64,000 nt of DNA from Gelidibacter pelagius (GCF_017581925.1 NZ_JAGEVG010000005.1:124001-188000); one strand, 5' to 3'. Positions 37,168 through 46,174 are shown, counted from the stretch's first letter. A program made the numbers and translations. The notes: a model not told the origin generated them from the sequence alone.

Positions 37168-37985
37168 TTCTTTTTGGAATTATAGCTATCAATCGCCTTT
37201 CTAACATTTTTATGCTCGGCCAACAATTTACCAGCCATGCCTTCATCCACTTGAAGTTCGTTCATGATCATTTGAACTGCTCTATTGACCAATTTCTTAT
37301 TTGATAGCTGCATGTCTATCATTTTATTGCCTCGAACCCTACCCAATTTGATCATAACTGTTGTTGAAATCATATTTAAGGCGAGCTTTTGGGCGGTTCC
37401 TGCTTTCATTCTGGTGCTACCCGTGACAAATTCTGGACCTACGACCAACTCGACAGGAAAATCAACCTCAGCGGCCAATGGCGAGTTTTTATTACAGGTA
37501 ATACAGCCAGTAATTATTCCATGTTTTTTAGCTTCCTTAACCGCGCCGATGACGTAAGGCGTAGTTCCTGAGGCTGCAATCCCAATGAGCACGTCATCTT
37601 TACTGATCTTATATTCCTGCAGGTCTTTCCAACCCAATTCAGAATTATCCTCGGCATTTTCAACCGCTTTCCTCATGGCCACATCGCCCCCTGCAATGAG
37701 CGCTATCACCATATTTTGCGGAACGCCAAACGTTGGTGGACATTCAGAGGCATCCAAAATACCCAAACGGCCACTGGTACCTGCACCGATATAAAACAAG
37801 CGTCCACCATCTTTCATTTTATAATATATGGCATCTACCAATCGTTCAATGTGAGGGATGGCTTCTTCAAGGATAACAGGTACCGTTTTATCTTCTGTAT
37901 TCATATTTGAAAGCAGCTGGAACGTGTCCATCTTCTCTAAATTATTATATGCAGAACTCTGCTCAGTGGTCAATTTATTTTCCAT
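37164..37985 (-). CDS. murQ: N-acetylmuramic acid 6-phosphate etherase MurQ
   Basis: 273-residue cytoplasmic SIS-domain enzyme that removes D-lactate from MurNAc-6-phosphate to give GlcNAc-6-phosphate. Signatures are YIGAGTSGRLGILDASECPPTFG (about 65-88, with the catalytic-type Glu), AVENAEDN and GSTRMKAGTAQKLALNMIST. The C-terminal UBA-like helices end ...AEHKNVRKAIDSY. It is slightly shorter than the E. coli enzyme (near 298). It lies in the operon between the symporter (44-bp gap) and NagZ (4-bp overlap). It requires phosphorylated MurNAc, yet no sugar kinase is encoded in this window. Confidence 0.96.
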   Translation of the reverse strand: MENKLTTEQSSAYNNLEKMDTFQLLSNMNTEDKTVPVILEEAIPHIERLVDAIYYKMKDGGRLFYIGAGTSGRLGILDASECPPTFGVPQNMVIALIAGGDVAMRKAVENAEDNSELGWKDLQEYKISKDDVLIGIAASGTTPYVIGAVKEAKKHGIITGCITCNKNSPLAAEVDFPVELVVGPEFVTGSTRMKAGTAQKLALNMISTTVMIKLGRVRGNKMIDMQLSNKKLVNRAVQMIMNELQVDEGMAGKLLAEHKNVRKAIDSYNSKKK

Positions 37986-38029
37986 AATGGCTAAGGTGGG
38001 TTTAATTTCTTATTTAGTATATATATCGA

Positions 38030-39493
38030 TTATAAAGGTTGATTGGATTTCTTTCTCGCCAATAACAGACAGATCACAGTGAGTGCAGCATTCACAAATA
38101 TATTCATGAATCCAAAGTCAAAATTGTACCATTCTATAAATGCGTAGTTTAAAAAATAGGTGACCAAAGGCATTGCAATGCAGATATAAGGTACGGCCCT
38201 GTCATAAACATTCACTTTGGTAAAAATGCCCATCATATATAAGCCTAGCAAAGGACCATAAGTATATCCTGCCACCTTAAAAATAGTGGAGATGACATCG
38301 CCCTTACTTTCTGAAAACAGCATAATGATTAAAAAGATAAATGCAGAGAAACCAAATAAGGTGCGGTTTTTTAGTTGTATTTTTTTCTTGGCGGTCTTCG
38401 TCTGAATGTTCAAAAAATCATGTGTAAATGAGGTAGTCAGGGCTGTTATGGCTGAGTCTGCACTTGAAAAAGACGCTGCAGTTATCCCTAAAATAAAACT
38501 GACCCCAGCAATCATTCCGAAATTGTTCAACGACAACATCGGAAAGAGATTGTCGGTGTTGATAAATTGTCCATTTTCTATTTCCAACGAAATTCCCATT
38601 TGTTCGGCATACAGATACAACATCACTCCTAATCCCAAAAACAAAAACTGGGCAATAGCGAGGAAAATGCTGAAGGTGAGAATGTTTTTCTGTGCCTCTT
38701 TTTTGTTTTTACAGGTCAAGGTCTTTTGCATCATATTTTGATCAAGGCCCACCATAGCTACAGCAATTAACATCCCAGATATGAATTGTTTAAAAAAATT
38801 GTTTCCTGAATGGGAATCCCAATCAAAAATTTTAAAATATTCGTGATCTGTCACCGCAGTTATCGTTTCTGAAACATTTAAATTCAACGATGTCTTCACC
38901 ACATAAATTGAAACAAAAACTGCCAATAGTAAGAAAAACGTTTGCAGGGTATCTGTCCAAACGATGGTTTTAATTCCGGATTTGTTGGTATATAACCAGA
39001 TAAGTGCCAAGATGAGAATGACGGTTACAAAAAACGGAATATTGAAGGCATCAAAAACAGCATATTGCAGAATCTTTGCTGCGAGCATCAATCGCAAAGC
39101 GGCACCAAATGATTGTGAAATCAAGAAAAACATAGAGCCCGTTTTATAAGTCTTAGCTCCAAAGCGTGTTTCTAAATAAGTGTAAATGGACACCAACTTT
39201 AAATCATAATAAATAGGAACTAGGACATAAGTTATAAAAACATAGCCCACAACATTACCAAAAACAAACTGCAGATAATAAAAATAGTTATTGCCCACCA
39301 TTCCAGGAATGGATACAAAAGTGACCCCTGATAAAACGGCACCAATCATCCCAAAGGCAACAATTTGCCATGGGGATTTTCTGTCTCCGGTATAATAAGA
39401 TTCATCGCTTGTGTTTTTGGAAACAATGTGGGATATCAACATCAATAGTCCAAAATAGCCGGCTATGATTATTAGTATTAAAGTTGCGCTCAT
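38030..39493 (-). CDS. Sodium:solute symporter (SSS family), probable amino-sugar/MurNAc importer
   Basis: 487-residue inner-membrane protein with about 13 hydrophobic helices and an inward-facing short C-terminal basic tail (RKKSNQPL). SSS features include IVAFGMIGAVLSGVTFVSIPGMV in the first helices, VSIYTYLETRFGAKTYKTGS, and SFSSADSAITALTTSF near residues 340-355, the region that carries the sodium site. Placement directly upstream of murQ suggests it imports MurNAc, GlcNAc or the disaccharide. A comparable Tannerella transporter (MurT) is known next to murQ, although I cannot confirm orthology. Bacteroidota lack the PTS transporter used by E. coli, so the imported sugar would arrive unphosphorylated. 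Confidence 0.9.
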   Translation of the reverse strand: MSATLILIIIAGYFGLLMLISHIVSKNTSDESYYTGDRKSPWQIVAFGMIGAVLSGVTFVSIPGMVGNNYFYYLQFVFGNVVGYVFITYVLVPIYYDLKLVSIYTYLETRFGAKTYKTGSMFFLISQSFGAALRLMLAAKILQYAVFDAFNIPFFVTVILILALIWLYTNKSGIKTIVWTDTLQTFFLLLAVFVSIYVVKTSLNLNVSETITAVTDHEYFKIFDWDSHSGNNFFKQFISGMLIAVAMVGLDQNMMQKTLTCKNKKEAQKNILTFSIFLAIAQFLFLGLGVMLYLYAEQMGISLEIENGQFINTDNLFPMLSLNNFGMIAGVSFILGITAASFSSADSAITALTTSFTHDFLNIQTKTAKKKIQLKNRTLFGFSAFIFLIIMLFSESKGDVISTIFKVAGYTYGPLLGLYMMGIFTKVNVYDRAVPYICIAMPLVTYFLNYAFIEWYNFDFGFMNIFVNAALTVICLLLARKKSNQPL

Positions 39494-39508
39494 TGGTGTA
39501 TTCGGTTT

Positions 39509-39613
39509 TTATAAGTTAAATCCAATAGTATAGATTTCAGGATTAGTATATAATTGCTCATTGATCTTCGCCATTTTCAACCAAGCATTTACAATTAAAA
39601 TTTCGGGTGCCAT
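39509..39613 (-). CDS. Possible 34-residue ORF between acetyltransferase and symporter genes
   Basis: ATG 39611-39613 to TAA 39509-39511 encodes 34 residues (MAPEILIVNAWLKMAKINEQ and a 14-residue remainder), 15 nt before the symporter start. Composition is protein-like. It could be a small operon peptide, a remnant of a lost gene, or chance. I recognise no family. Confidence 0.3.
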   Translation of the reverse strand: MAPEILIVNAWLKMAKINEQLYTNPEIYTIGFNL

Positions 39614-39638
39614 AATATAAAATTATTCACTATAGATT

Positions 39639-40748
39639 TTATATTTTAATAAAAATTTTCTTTCTGTACAACAAGTAACAGATCAGCCAAAAGACAATGA
39701 TGTGGCTGACGGCAAACATTAACGACCCATTCATATTGCCAAATAAAGGAGCAAACACTTTGGAATACAGATAATTATATAAAGAGATTGGATTTGAACT
39801 TCCAGAAACCGGAATTTTGATCAGATAACTGATGGTCTTAACATAAATTCCTGAAAACACAAAAATAAACAATGGATTAGATCCAAAGTGTACGAATGGT
39901 TTGGCCCAAATTTTATACTGCCTATCGTCTATAATAAAAATTAAAAGAGCTAAAAACAGTGTTCCCAACCCTGCAGTGTACAATACGTAAGAACTTGTCC
40001 ATAATGGTTTGTTGAGAGGAAATACTAAGGACCAAGTCCATCCTAAAATAACCATAACCACACCATAAATCAATAATTTTTTAATTTTTAATTTAAGAGA
40101 TGTTTCGATATCCACAACCTGGCCAATCAGATAGCCAATAATTACAGTACCAACGGCTGGAAGGGAAGACAGTACACCTTCTGGGTCAAACGGAATGCCA
40201 AAACCTTTATAAATGTGATTTTCTCCAAATAGAAAAAGATCAAAACGTCTCGCTATGTTTTCTTCCAAGGAATACGGATCAGAGGCTGCTCCAAAGTACA
40301 AAAGTGCCCAATATCCTAACAAGATAGTGGTCAATACAATCAACAACCGTCGTCTATTCAGTGCTAAACACAACATTGCACCGACGCCATAAGCCAAAGC
40401 TATGCGCTGTAGGACACCCATAATTCGGACCTTTTCAAAGTTGAAATAGGGATATAAATTCAGGGCAAGTCCGATTAAAAATATAATGATCGTTCGCTTA
40501 ATTATTTTTAAAGCTGCGGACTTGGTTAAAGTGGTATCATATTTTTTAAACGAAAAAAACACCGACATACCAACAATGAAGAGAAAAAACGGAAATACGA
40601 GATCGGTTGGAGTGCAACCATGCCAAGCGGCATGTCTTAAAGGGGCGTAGATAAAACCCCAACTCCCAGGCGTATTGACCAAAATCATCAATGCTATAGT
40701 GAGCCCCCTTAAAACATCTAGTGAGATCAATCTTTTAGAACTCCCCAT
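39639..40748 (-). CDS. COG4299 membrane acetyltransferase (HGSNAT/NagX-like)
   Basis: 369 residues with about ten membrane helices. The N-terminus MGSSKRLISLDVLRGLTIALMILVNTPGSW and the adjoining HAAWHGCTPTDLVFPFFLFIVGMS are the signature of the COG4299/DUF5009 group related to heparan-alpha-glucosaminide N-acetyltransferase, which passes acetyl from cytosolic acetyl-CoA to glucosamine on the far side of a membrane. The His in HAAWHG is the candidate acetyl carrier. Such genes occur in amino-sugar loci. Here it is the first operon gene, 145 bp upstream of the symporter. It could re-acetylate glucosamine released by the GH9-CE4 protein before import; this is an inference. Confidence 0.9.
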   Translation of the reverse strand: MGSSKRLISLDVLRGLTIALMILVNTPGSWGFIYAPLRHAAWHGCTPTDLVFPFFLFIVGMSVFFSFKKYDTTLTKSAALKIIKRTIIIFLIGLALNLYPYFNFEKVRIMGVLQRIALAYGVGAMLCLALNRRRLLIVLTTILLGYWALLYFGAASDPYSLEENIARRFDLFLFGENHIYKGFGIPFDPEGVLSSLPAVGTVIIGYLIGQVVDIETSLKLKIKKLLIYGVVMVILGWTWSLVFPLNKPLWTSSYVLYTAGLGTLFLALLIFIIDDRQYKIWAKPFVHFGSNPLFIFVFSGIYVKTISYLIKIPVSGSSNPISLYNYLYSKVFAPLFGNMNGSLMFAVSHIIVFWLICYLLYRKKIFIKI

Positions 40749-40785
40749 AATTACCTATTTTAGCGACGTTTAAAATTAAGTTCCT

Positions 40786-40793
40786 CAAATATA
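40786..40793 (-). promoter_or_regulatory. -7 element of the amino-sugar operon
   Basis: TATATTTG on the minus strand (40793 to 40786) gives a leader of about 30 nt before ATG 40748. The -33 zone falls within the inverted repeat 40803-40827, which implies repression by whatever binds there. Confidence 0.65.
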
Positions 40794-40802
40794 GAATATT
40801 TT

Positions 40803-40827
40803 AGCACTTATTGCTATATTAAGTGCT
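40803..40827. promoter_or_regulatory. Inverted-repeat operator candidate in the divergent region
   Basis: AGCACTTA (40803-40810) and TAAGTGCT (40820-40827) are a perfect 8-bp inverted repeat with a 9-nt spacer. Flanking bases extend it almost symmetrically (TTAGCACTTA / TAAGTGCTTAA). It lies between the outward promoters at 40786 and 40878 and is a natural binding site for the adjacent DeoR-type regulator. Confidence 0.6.
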
Positions 40828-40877
40828 TAAACATGCAGTTTTTTGCAGATATTTAAAAAATATTCGCATTCTATTGC

Positions 40878-40885
40878 TATTTTTG
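40878..40885 (+). promoter_or_regulatory. -7 element of the DeoR-type gene
   Basis: TATTTTTG lies 19 nt before ATG 40905, so the leader is about 13 nt. This supports 40905 as the start rather than the in-frame TTG at 40887, which lies almost on the -7 element. Confidence 0.6.
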
Positions 40886-40904
40886 TTTGGATAATACAGT
40901 TGGT

Positions 40905-41654
40905 ATGAAGAAAAAAGAGCGTCAGCAAAAAATAATTGATGAAGTTAGCATCAACAGAAGGGTCAGTTCTAGTTTTTTGTCGGAAAAGTTAAATGTGTCC
41001 GAAGATACTATAAGAAGAGACATTAAGGAGTTGGATGAACGGGGCCAACTTACTAAAGTGCACGGCGGTGCGATTTCAACCATTCAAAAACTATATCATT
41101 ATAATGAAGACATTATCTATAATAGGGAAAACAAAGTCCGTATAGCCCTTAAAGCGATCAATTTGGTAGAAGATGGGATGGTGATCATCATGAGTGGAGG
41201 TACCACTAATTTAATGCTCGCCAAGATGTTGCCTAAAACCCTGAAAGCTACCATCTATACCTATAGTTTGCCGATAGCCATGCAATTAACGGAGCACCAT
41301 TCAATCGAAACGATCTTTATAGGAGGTAAAATCCATAGAAGCTCGATGGTGACCACCGGAATTGATGTCATCCAATACCTCTCCAACTTAAGAGCCAATA
41401 TCTGCTTTATAGGCGTTAGTGCTTTGAGCCTTGAACAGGGTATTACTGACGAGGGCTATGAAGTCTCCTTAGTCAAAAAAGCAATGATAAACGCCTCACA
41501 GCATACCGTCTTTTTAGCAACTTCCAACAAATTAAATTCCATACTCAATTATGATGTGTGCAGTATCAATGACATTGACACAATAGTCACCGATTTTGAC
41601 CCAAAAAATCCTAAGATAAAAGCCTATAAAAATGCTGGTCTCAACTTCGTGTAG
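40905..41654 (+). CDS. DeoR/GlpR-family transcriptional regulator of the amino-sugar operon
   Basis: 249 residues from ATG 40905 (MKKKERQQKIIDEV). The N-terminal winged helix has the DeoR signature: VSSSFLSEKLNVSEDTIRRDIKELDERGQLTKVHGGA (about 19-55). The C-terminal DeoRC sugar-phosphate sensor domain has VIIMSGGTTNLMLAKML, IFIGGKIHRSS and ANICFIGVSAL. Family members are usually repressors released by a phosphosugar such as GlcNAc-6-phosphate or MurNAc-6-phosphate. Divergent placement from the operon, with an inverted repeat between them, makes it the likely local regulator. The effector is an inference. Confidence 0.93.
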   Translation: MKKKERQQKIIDEVSINRRVSSSFLSEKLNVSEDTIRRDIKELDERGQLTKVHGGAISTIQKLYHYNEDIIYNRENKVRIALKAINLVEDGMVIIMSGGTTNLMLAKMLPKTLKATIYTYSLPIAMQLTEHHSIETIFIGGKIHRSSMVTTGIDVIQYLSNLRANICFIGVSALSLEQGITDEGYEVSLVKKAMINASQHTVFLATSNKLNSILNYDVCSINDIDTIVTDFDPKNPKIKAYKNAGLNFV

Positions 41655-41690
41655 TGAAGCATTTTTCCTATTCTTTGAATTATTTTTTAT

Positions 41691-44600
41691 TTACTCTTCC
41701 ACAGTTTTTAAATTGTCGTCAGAGTTTCTGTCAATCAACTTGTTATAAGGATCAATCCCTGCTTTTAAAGGTTTTTTATCAGTGATCACCGTAAACGTAT
41801 TGTCATCAGACTCTAACCATTCCAATTCAAAGTACAACGGATCTTTAATGGTAACTCCATCTGCGTTGACCACATCTTCGCCAAACAAGCCAATGTCCAC
41901 CAAGTTTTTCTTGTCGTCCACCCGATCTTCCTTGCCTTTGTTGTCATAATAAATTTTCTTTGAATTTACCGTAAACGTCGTTTCCCATTTGCCATTGTCC
42001 AAAGCTTTTGTTTTGGCATTCATCACCCTGTTTTCATACAATACGATCTCTTTGAACCCATCATCAACTTTGTATTTTAAAGAATCTGGCGTCACGGCGT
42101 ACAGTGCGTTATACAGATCTTCAGAAGTAGCATACACCCCTTTCTTATTATATTTAAATTCTTCTAAAAAGTTTTTCAACCCACCATTGACAACGTCCTC
42201 TCCCATGACATCTTGTAGATCATACATAATCATAGAGCCTTTTTCGTACACAATATAGCTGCCTGTTTCTACGTCCATTAAGGTGCGTTCTGGTTTAAAA
42301 CTGAATTTACGACCAGCTAAATAAGTGTCCAACGAGTTTTTCAAAAACGATTTTATTCCATTTTCACCGTACTCTTGTTTCATGGTCATTAACGATGCAT
42401 ATTCTGACAGAGTCTCTGAAATGACATTACCTCCGGTAGTTTTACTTGGCGTGACAATATGACCCCACCACTGGTGAGCAACCTCGTGGGACGTTACTCT
42501 AAAAGCATAATTATAACTGTCAGCTTTTGAGAAATCGGCAGCAAAGCCAAAATCTTCAGAATACGGAATCGTGGTCGAAAAAGACTGCGCAAATGTGGAG
42601 TGTGCCGGGAATTCTATAATGCGAATCACCGAATTCGGATATTCCGTAAAGTTTTTAGAATTATAATCCAGCGCAATTTTCACCCCTTTGATAAAATATT
42701 TCAAATTCCGCTTATGCTTAGGGGAATGGTAAATTTCTATGGCTACTTTTTTGCCACTCGGTGCTGTCCAGCTATCCTTCTCAATGTCATAAGCGGCCGA
42801 AACAAAACTGAAGAAATAATCGGTTTTTTCGTCCAATTTATACTGAAAATAGCTTCTTTCATTCTCCTCCCATTGTTTTGTGAGTGTTCCTGGGGCTACG
42901 GCTATTTGTCCTTTTGAAGTGCTTAATACAGCTTCAAAATTGATATAATCTGCATCCTCATTAAACAAGTTTTTCCTTAGTGCAATACTATCTGTTCGCG
43001 GGGCTAATAAATAATCAAGTTTCTCTAAACCATACTTTTTACGAACGCCATTATCAATTATGGTGCGATCGTAATGAAAAGAAGGAAAAATAGCATCTCT
43101 AAAAAAAGTACCATTATCTAAGATTGCATTTTCAGAATCCATAGAAAATCCGTGCGTATTCACTTTTGTTTCAATGACCAAAGATGCCGTTTCTTTGGGC
43201 TGCAAACTTGTTGGCAATTTGTAGATGAACAGTCGATACTCCTCATCCGATAAAAACGGTTTTAATTCAGCGCCATTATAAACCACTTTGGTGATTTTTG
43301 TATCTGCAATTGGGAATTTCACTTCCATCAATAGCGTATCAATTGGGACTTCGTAATTATTAATCACCTTAAATTCGCCTTTGGCCTCGACGCGCCTATC
43401 TTCAGGAAAAATATCGATAAACGCCTTGAGATCGGTGATTTGAATATGTGGTTGGTCAATATATTTGCCATACTTCTTTTCAGCATTGGCATTGAGTTTT
43501 TGACTGTAGTTACCATCTTCCAATTGGTTCAAGACTTTCAAGTTGTAGTAACTATATGCTCCCACCGACACAAATGCCAAAACAAAGAACAGCATCAGAC
43601 CTAAAGTTCTCCCGCTAAAACGCTGTTTTGCAATTTTCAAACGCTCCCTGGCCGATGACAAGAATCCACGGTTCCAGAAAACGATGCCAACAGTTGCCAG
43701 AATACAGGTCAATAGAATCCAATATAGGTTCAACCAGAATTTTCCGTATAAGTAATGTCCAAAGCCATTTAAATCGCTCAAAAAACCTCCTGGTGTTGCT
43801 CCAAAAATCACCAATGGGTTCGATGTTTTAAGCGCCAATGCCAATAAAATTGGTAAACCGACATAAATAATAATGACTATAAAATGTCCCAAAAACTTAT
43901 TATTGACCAACACATGAATGAAAAATGCCAAAAGCACGGTCATCACATAATTGGGAAAGACACTTGTGAAATTGTAGGTCAGGTACATGCCCAATTCATA
44001 ATGGAAGTAGCCATTAAATGTTTGGTACAAAACACCAACGACCACATTGAGCAAAGTTAATACTACTGCTACGCCAATGAGTGAAATAATCTTAGATAGA
44101 TATAAGGTGATATTGCTGACGGGTAAAGCGTCATAAAATTCAAAAGTTTTATTCTGTTTGGTTCTATGTACCGCTTCCCCTGCATAAATCACTAAAATAA
44201 TGATTGAAAACAATGATATTCCAGCTGGAATTTGGGTCACCATATAGCGCGTCAGCGGCAATGACGGTGTTCCATAAGTTTGATTGGATAGGTAGGCAAT
44301 AAATCCTGCAACGATAATGCCCATGACAATCAAAATGACAAAGACGGTTTCTTTCACAATCGATAAAAACTCAATTTTGCTCAAGGACAACAGATTTTCT
44401 CGACGCGCTTTCGCATTAAAAACCTGAGTGATGTTTGGTATAAAGGCAGAAGGCACATAGGCTTCCTTGCTTTCTTTTGACGATTTCTGCTTCGACCCAG
44501 TCAAAAATCCTTTGTACGAAAACTTAAATAAGGTAAAAAAGAAAATTGAAAAAGCAATGCCCAACCATAATAAACGGTTGAGTCCAAATTTACCTGAAAG

Positions 44601-45296
44601 CGACAATTGGGTGTTGTTTAACTCATCCACAGTCCAATATTTTGTAAGATACGCATGGGCAGTTTCCCCAAACGGATCCACATACACACTTAACCACTCG
44701 GTATCCAATCCAGAAAGCAATTGCGCAGATGCAATAGTCAGGATAAGAATGACAATACCTCCTAAATATAAGATGGACATGCGTTTGAAAAATGTCATCA
44801 AACAAAAGAACAGACTGCCTATAAAAAAGGCGTTGAACATTAATAAATACACAAAAGGCAAAGCATATGAGGTCAAGTTAAAAGACGTGTAGACCCCATA
44901 ATCAGGCCGTTCCAAAAAAGCACCAATGCTGAAGCCAATCATGGCACCGATAACGGCACCAATATTCATAATCGTAACGATGGTAAAACTGCCAAAAAAT
45001 CGTCCTAGAATATAATTTTTTTCCGAAACTGGAAAAGTAAAGTACGTTTGGGCTGTTTTATGCTCCTCGTCCCGATAGACCGCGACGCCCATGATTGCGG
45101 CATAAAAAAACAAGCTTATGATACTCATTGCTCCCAAAACACCTACAATGGCATTGGGACTATTGGTATATTGAGCGGTAGCAGAATTAGCAAAAACACT
45201 CATCAAAAGTGGGATAACAAACATCAAAAAAATGTAGATGTAGGTGGCTGGTCGTCTTAACCGATATTTCAGTTCAAATAAAAATATTTCCTTCAT
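41691..45296 (-). CDS. ABC transporter permease fused to an M1-family peptidase domain
   Basis: 1201 residues. Residues 1 to about 600 contain about 13 membrane helices arranged as two ABC-2-like permease halves (first half 1-270, second from about 315). A periplasmic M1 domain occupies about 610-1130, with the zinc motif HEVAHQWWGH (about 933-942) and the third ligand in SETLSEYAS, 19 residues later rather than the 18 of classical M1 enzymes. The usual GAMEN exopeptidase motif is not seen; the matching stretch reads TIPYSEDFGFAADF. This fusion family is widespread in Bacteroidota and some Proteobacteria, but its substrate is unknown. The gene starts 2 nt after the stop of the ATPase gene, so the two are coupled. 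The stop faces the DeoR gene convergently with a 36-bp gap and no clear hairpin. Confidence 0.93.
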   Translation of the reverse strand: MKEIFLFELKYRLRRPATYIYIFLMFVIPLLMSVFANSATAQYTNSPNAIVGVLGAMSIISLFFYAAIMGVAVYRDEEHKTAQTYFTFPVSEKNYILGRFFGSFTIVTIMNIGAVIGAMIGFSIGAFLERPDYGVYTSFNLTSYALPFVYLLMFNAFFIGSLFFCLMTFFKRMSILYLGGIVILILTIASAQLLSGLDTEWLSVYVDPFGETAHAYLTKYWTVDELNNTQLSLSGKFGLNRLLWLGIAFSIFFFTLFKFSYKGFLTGSKQKSSKESKEAYVPSAFIPNITQVFNAKARRENLLSLSKIEFLSIVKETVFVILIVMGIIVAGFIAYLSNQTYGTPSLPLTRYMVTQIPAGISLFSIIILVIYAGEAVHRTKQNKTFEFYDALPVSNITLYLSKIISLIGVAVVLTLLNVVVGVLYQTFNGYFHYELGMYLTYNFTSVFPNYVMTVLLAFFIHVLVNNKFLGHFIVIIIYVGLPILLALALKTSNPLVIFGATPGGFLSDLNGFGHYLYGKFWLNLYWILLTCILATVGIVFWNRGFLSSARERLKIAKQRFSGRTLGLMLFFVLAFVSVGAYSYYNLKVLNQLEDGNYSQKLNANAEKKYGKYIDQPHIQITDLKAFIDIFPEDRRVEAKGEFKVINNYEVPIDTLLMEVKFPIADTKITKVVYNGAELKPFLSDEEYRLFIYKLPTSLQPKETASLVIETKVNTHGFSMDSENAILDNGTFFRDAIFPSFHYDRTIIDNGVRKKYGLEKLDYLLAPRTDSIALRKNLFNEDADYINFEAVLSTSKGQIAVAPGTLTKQWEENERSYFQYKLDEKTDYFFSFVSAAYDIEKDSWTAPSGKKVAIEIYHSPKHKRNLKYFIKGVKIALDYNSKNFTEYPNSVIRIIEFPAHSTFAQSFSTTIPYSEDFGFAADFSKADSYNYAFRVTSHEVAHQWWGHIVTPSKTTGGNVISETLSEYASLMTMKQEYGENGIKSFLKNSLDTYLAGRKFSFKPERTLMDVETGSYIVYEKGSMIMYDLQDVMGEDVVNGGLKNFLEEFKYNKKGVYATSEDLYNALYAVTPDSLKYKVDDGFKEIVLYENRVMNAKTKALDNGKWETTFTVNSKKIYYDNKGKEDRVDDKKNLVDIGLFGEDVVNADGVTIKDPLYFELEWLESDDNTFTVITDKKPLKAGIDPYNKLIDRNSDDNLKTVEE

Positions 45297-45298
45297 GA

Positions 45299-46174
45299 TT
45301 AAACGGTTTGAGGTTGGTTAATACTATAGAAGTAAAAGTCTTCCAAATTGTTATTGACCACTTCAAAGCCGTCACCAGGGTGAACATCACTGAAGACATT
45401 GACGTTCATATTGCCACTTCGCAAATAGGTAGAAAGCACGGTATATTCTGATTGGTATTTTTCAATCTCATTCTTTTCGATGCGTTTGCGATATATTTTG
45501 TCGTTCAACGACTCCGATAATTCTTGCGGGTGTCCCTGCACCACAACCTGCCCATCATTAAAGACCGCCATGTTGGTACACAAGTTCACGACATCATCGA
45601 CAATATGGGTGGATAAAATCACCACGGCATCCTCGCCCAACTCACTTAACAGATTATGAAAGCGATTGCGTTCCAAAGGATCCAATCCAGCGGTCGGTTC
45701 ATCAACAATTATTAATTTAGGATTTCCGATCAAGGCTTGGGCAATCCCAAAACGCTGTCGCATCCCACCAGAATAATCACCCAAATTCCGCTTTCTGAAT
45801 TTGTAGAGATTCACCTGATTTAAAAGATCGGCCACATAGGCCTTGCGATCATTGCTGCTATGGATGCCTTTGATCTTTGCGATATGGTTTAGCATCATTT
45901 CTGCGGATACTTTCGGATAAACACCAAAATCCTGAGGTAGATAACCCAGTACTTTTCTTAGTTCTTCAGGTTGATTGAACACATCAATCCCATCAAATTC
46001 AATGCTGCCGCTGTCGGCAACTTGCAAGGTAGCGATGGTACGCATCAAGGTCGATTTGCCGGCGCCGTTGGGACCTAAAAGACCAAACATTCCCTTTTGA
46101 ATTTCAAGGTTGACATTGTTTAAAGCCTGGGTCCCGTTAGGATAGGTTTTATTCAGGTTTTGGATAGAAAGCAT
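45299..46174 (-). CDS. ABC transporter ATP-binding protein, partner of the permease-peptidase fusion
   Basis: 291-residue ATPase with Walker A GPNGAGKST (about 35-43), Q-loop LPQDFGVYP, signature YSGGMRQRFG, Walker B LIIVDEPTAGLDP and switch His in ILSTHIVDD. A C-terminal extension of about 70 residues (DKIYRKRIEKNEIEKYQSEY) is typical of ABC-2-type ATPases. It is the first gene of a two-gene operon with the fusion permease. The family suggests export or membrane-protein handling; no substrate can be assigned. Confidence 0.96.
   Translation of the reverse strand: MLSIQNLNKTYPNGTQALNNVNLEIQKGMFGLLGPNGAGKSTLMRTIATLQVADSGSIEFDGIDVFNQPEELRKVLGYLPQDFGVYPKVSAEMMLNHIAKIKGIHSSNDRKAYVADLLNQVNLYKFRKRNLGDYSGGMRQRFGIAQALIGNPKLIIVDEPTAGLDPLERNRFHNLLSELGEDAVVILSTHIVDDVVNLCTNMAVFNDGQVVVQGHPQELSESLNDKIYRKRIEKNEIEKYQSEYTVLSTYLRSGNMNVNVFSDVHPGDGFEVVNNNLEDFYFYSINQPQTV

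Noticed and set aside
39639-40748. Idea that the first operon gene could be the missing MurNAc kinase
   Set aside because: It has about ten membrane helices and the HGSNAT/COG4299 signature, with no nucleotide-binding or BadF-like motifs.
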